A stretch of DNA of 64,000 nucleotides from Misgurnus anguillicaudatus (taxonomy: Eukaryota > Chordata > Actinopteri > Cypriniformes > Cobitidae), in the NCBI RefSeq assembly GCF_027580225.2, contig NC_073358.2, positions 30,344,501-30,408,500 on the forward strand. Direction: 5' to 3'. Under the pieces are notes generated by a model that was given only the letters and a program-made list of their open reading frames with translations, had not been told where the DNA came from and did not search any database. Of the stretch, positions 60,167 to 64,000 are shown piece by piece. Every line of letters starts with the position of its first letter. Position 1 is the first letter of the stretch. Both the position numbers and the translations under genes were made by a program.

Positions 60167-62380
60167 ATGTCTTTTACAGCGATCAACAATGCCAATTATT
60201 CTTTGACTATCATTAAGCAGGAACAAAGTGCACAATGAAGCTTTTGGTGCACGTACACTATATGTGAAATATGTAAAGGCCTAAATTAGAATGAGCTCAC
60301 AAAATTAATAACAAAAAGTAGGTGAGACAGGGCAAACTGTCACACTATTTTCTGCAGCAATATTTATTGTGGTAGAGTTATATTAATAAGTCTTTACTAC
60401 AAAAGCTTTTCAACATTATAAGATACTAGTTATAAAGTATGATACAGGGTGCATGTCTACATTCCAAAACCAACCAGTGTTTTGGTCTGAAGAAATGATG
60501 ATCAATGAATATACAATGTTGTAAAATTTGTATAGTATAGGTCAGCCTTGAAGTTTGTAGCATAACTTACTGCACTATGTCGGCAAGACAGACAAGTAGC
60601 AAACTGCAAATGTAATAAGGGGCTGCAAAGTACATCACCCATTCACAAAATGAACTCTTAATAACTAATGCCTTCTCCCTCAACCAAGGCGAAGTGGAGA
60701 TAGAGAGTAGATGAGAGGAAGAGAGAGATGTCAGGTTGAACTGCAAGTAAATCGTATAAATTTCTTCTAGCTTTAGGACACGCTGTAAGGCAAACACACA
60801 CTCTCAAGCACACACACACACATGCTTGGATTTGGTTTTACATTTGATTAGTATTCTAAAGCATGATCTCCGGTTGAAACAAGTGCCCTGTTTATGCATC
60901 AACTCAAAGGCTCTCAAATTTACCTAACATCTCTTAATGTGTGTGTATGAGACAAGTTTTCCATATGTGTCCTTGTGAATATATTTGTTATTCTCCCTTT
61001 TTTATCCTAGTTTTTCTCTTTTTTTCGTTCTCACACCGTCTGTCCCCTACGCTGTCTCACCCTGTCAGTCCATCTCTTGCTTCTTTTCCCTCCATCAGGT
61101 CAAACACTGACGGTTTCGTCAATAGAGGCCTGGGAGGCACGATCGCTTTCTTTCTTTATTCTGCCCGACCTGCCTTTCCTTTAAACCTCCTATCATTTTC
61201 TCATCTCTTCCTGCCAGTGTTATTGCATCTCTTACACATGCACAGCTAAAGGGAGCATGCAGACACACGGGTAGACTCACACATCACCCAGCGCAATATA
61301 ATGAAGGATCAAGGTTGGCCTTGCCCGTATCGTGCCCTTGTACACTGTTCACAATTCTTTGTACACGGCAAGTTCTCTGTTAGTGCCTGCACATGTGGTC
61401 ACATTGGGGATATTTATTTAATTCATGTTAGGCATTCACACCACATGTGACAATAGCCCTGAGCCATTAAGCTTTGTCACTCACTGAAAAATGTATGAAA
61501 TGTGCATTACACTGTATTTTAAGATGCAGCAATAATCGTAAAGTTCTGTAGTGAAGTCTTCACAATTCAAGCTGCTTCCATACATTAAGATTATGGGTTA
61601 AGCATGTTAAAGTGCACTTATTGTTTCAAAGTGAACGTTCAAAGTTCCATTTCCTCCAATGCAAGATGAATGAAGTAAAAAATGCATTTACTTTTGATCA
61701 CCTGATATATACACATTCAGTTACTTGACTTTCTATTGCCTTTGTGACTTCTGTTATGAATACAGTCCTCTATTGTAAAGCTACTGCATTAGCATATCAA
61801 GGTTTGAGAGGCATTGGCACATCGGTTTTTTCCACTTGGTTACAAGTGAATCTCATTAAAGATGATTGTTCATTGATGCACAGAGAATCCTCATCAATGC
61901 TTCACTGATGACAATTTCTTTATATAGCCTATTCTGATGAACATTTCCACACAGTCATCCAGAGTACAGTTATTTGGTTGGTGGCTGTGAACTGCTTAAC
62001 AGTGATGGTAGGAAACTACAATAACTGAATCTTTTATGAACAACAAAAGTGCTCATCTGCTTAGCAGGAGTTTGAGGAATAGCGAGTCCAGGAGAGAAAG
62101 AGACCATAAGGGACACAGACGAAACAAGATGGACAGATGAATCAGATAACTGTCTGGAAAGAGTGTGAGTCCATCAATGGGTATGTCAGTCTCTGATGGT
62201 CTGAAAGCTCCTCAGGCATTCTTCGGTTTCATTAGCGGATGAACAATCCTTACTAGATTTGGACTGACATACTGGTTGAAGTTTAAGAGTTTTCAGAAGG
62301 TTTGCACCCCTTGCACAAGACACCCCAGGCTGCTTCAGGGGATCATTTTGCCCTGTAAATAGTTTACAGTGAGTCATGTT
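60167..62380. other. AT-rich intronic-type stretch, no gene seen
   Basis: A pyrimidine-rich tract lies at 60985-61110, and a short CA run near 60805. An acceptor-like CCATCAGGTC occurs near 61091, but the open frame around it shows no domain. Confidence 0.45.
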
Positions 62381-62990
62381 CAGTGATGGGAGTAACACGT
62401 TATAAAGTAATTCCACTACTTTTAGCGGTAACAAGCATGAGTTTGTCACTCGCGTTACTCTATATTGTATCTTGGAGACAAGACATTTTTTGATCTAACG
62501 TTGCAGGATCGTGGTGGCGCAATGAATTAAAAACTTCATCATGGCGTATGAACATGAATCTAAATGGACAACATACCTTTGTTTAAAAATTGTGCGCTAG
62601 TCATAATCCATCCGGTCTCATGTTGGTAAATTATCTTTGTAATCCCAGTATGACATCCACTTGCATGTAGTCCACAAAAGCAATAAATCTGAGAAATGTT
62701 AATTTATTCTTAGATGTTTACATCGGCTTTCATTGAAGAGAACTATCCGTGATTGTTGTTTCCAGTAAAATATGCCCCCTGCGCTGTACACCCATGTTAA
62801 AACTCCATAGTATGTGTGAGTGCGCACTTAGGTTCAGTTTTGGTTTCATTCGCTCCGTATCCGACAAAACAATCCACTCGCTTTGTGTCCATCCGACAAA
62901 ACAATCCACGTACTACGTTTTCTGGTTTAATATCTTCATTTAATCTCGTTTAACATTTAAATCAAACATAAAAAAAAATATGCAAACAAT
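62381..62990. mobile_element. hAT MITE left end, related to 19386-20096
   Basis: Begins CAGTGATGGGAGTAACACGT, the same terminal style as CAGTGTTGGGGGTAACGC at 19386. The right end and target duplication were not found; the stated right border is only an outer limit. Confidence 0.5.
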
Positions 62991-62998
62991 ATATGATC

Positions 62999-63757
62999 TT
63001 AAAGGAACACGCCCACATTTTGGGAATTTAGCTTATTCACCGTATCCCCCAGAGTTAGATAAGTCCATACATACCTCTCTCATCTCCGTGCGTGCTGTAA
63101 CTCTGTCTGACGCAGCCCCCGCTAGCTTAGCTTAGCACAAAGACTGGAAATGCATGGCTCCAGCTAGTATACTGCTCCCAATAAGTGACAAAATAACGCG
63201 ATCATTTTCCTATTTATGTGTTGTGATTTGTATAGTCAAACCGTGTACAAATAACAAGGTGATATGAGACACAGCGATCTTTTAACAGTATACATACTGA
63301 GAACTATATTCTCTGAAGACGAAGCACTGCCGCATGGGCGGAGTGATCTGCTCGCAGCACACGAGAAGCCCCTGGTGAGGAGCAGAGAATTCGGTCAGAG
63401 TTGTGCAAATCACTCCGCCCATGCGGCAGTGCTTCGTCTTCAGAGAATATAGTTCTCAGTATGTATACTGTTAAAAGATCGCTGTGTCTCATATCACCTT
63501 GTTATTTGTACACGGTTTGACTATACAAATCACAACACATAAATAGGAAAATGATCGCGTTATTTTGTCACTTATTGGGAGCAGTATACTAGCTGGAGCC
63601 ATGCATTTCCAGTCTTTGTGCTAAGCTAAGCTAGCGGGGGCTGCGTCAGACAGAGTTACAGCACGCACGGAGATGAGAGAGGTATGTATGGACTTATCTA
63701 ACTCTGGGGGATACGGTGAATAAGCTAAATTCCCAAAATGTGGGCGTGTTCCTTTAA
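62999..63757. mobile_element. 759-bp near-perfect palindrome with TTAA ends
   Basis: TTAA (62999-63002), then AGGAACACGCCCACATTTTG; the right side ends CAAAATGTGGGCGTGTTCCT and TTAA (63754-63757). The left arm to about 63346 and the right arm from about 63409 are inverted copies with almost no differences by eye, around a loop of about 62 bases. The same 62-residue frame can be read from both strands (63264-63452 and 63304-63492) with identical starts, a by-product of the palindrome. No transposase. Kolobok-type by TTAA and AGG ends. Confidence 0.93.
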
Positions 63758-64000
63758 ATCTTAAATATCACAGATGCGGTAAAGAGAACTGTGCAACTTC
63801 ACTGTATTTCACTGTAGTCCTGCACACTACCCGCCGCAAGCTTCTCCAAATTCTTAAAGAGACAGTACACAATTTTAACACATTATATATTTTCAATGTA
63901 AACATACAGAATATTTGTTTAAATGGTCTAAATGATATACATAAAAAAACTAAGCTTATATATTAAGATAATTTCTAACAAAAATATTCAAAAGCTTAAT

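Noticed and set aside
60941..61249. 102-codon plus-strand frame with Phe/Ser/Leu-rich content
   Set aside because: It comes from a pyrimidine-rich tract, which reads as hydrophobic protein by chance.
63264..63492. Two identical 62-residue starts on opposite strands
   Set aside because: They arise because the palindrome gives the same sequence on both strands; there is no domain.

Overview
The window is transposon-dense, AT-rich vertebrate noncoding DNA, most consistent with a teleost fish and probably a cyprinid or close relative. The evidence is the mix of repeat families: Tc1-like elements with CACTCACC/CACTCAACGG ends, many TTAA-flanked Kolobok or piggyBac-type miniature elements, hAT elements with 8-bp target duplications, PIF/Harbinger-type elements, a V-core tRNA SINE, a tail-bearing tRNA SINE, LINE fragments, and long CA, CT and GA microsatellites. 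No bacterial operon, phage, CRISPR array or plasmid feature was seen. Species cannot be fixed by eye.

Layout. 1-2960: a small CACTGTAAAA-ended element, then an unassigned block richer in CpG. 3030-9940: microsatellites and a three-part nest in which a TTAA-flanked element (4683-7221) is split by two hAT elements, each with a perfect 8-bp duplication. 9861-13439: half a MITE abutting a decayed Tc1 transposon, a small hAT MITE and a Kolobok-like 3' part. 15077-16292: an IS630/Tc1-superfamily element with a dead transposase. 16711-22628: two copies of one TTAA MITE family around a second nest (19116-20622). 22947-24830: a LINE 3' fragment, a possible hAT/BED transposase relic and a MULE-like arm. 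26024-32758: fold-back elements, an L2-like LINE fragment and a Harbinger-like element split by another TIR element. 33975-36565: a TTAA MITE, a tRNA SINE with a 15-bp duplication, and more DNA elements. 39204-43286: a palindromic TTAA element and a chain of MITEs. 45405-49928: Harbinger-like repeats, a V-core SINE, and a MITE split by a 542-bp fold-back. 52986-54195: a second Tc1 copy. 55400-56400: a CpG-rich island with the only credible host exon. 57460-64000: a minisatellite, CA arrays and a 759-bp near-perfect palindrome (62999-63757).

Host gene content. Only one host coding exon is proposed: a 24-codon first exon at 56310-56381 on the plus strand, in the CpG-rich island and ending at a consensus splice donor. 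I cannot name the gene. DNA downstream is then its first intron and DNA upstream is intergenic. All other recognisable protein coding is decayed transposase or reverse transcriptase. I found no undescribed biological system. The most informative content is the datable nesting of elements, the long palindromes and the unassigned first 2.9 kb.
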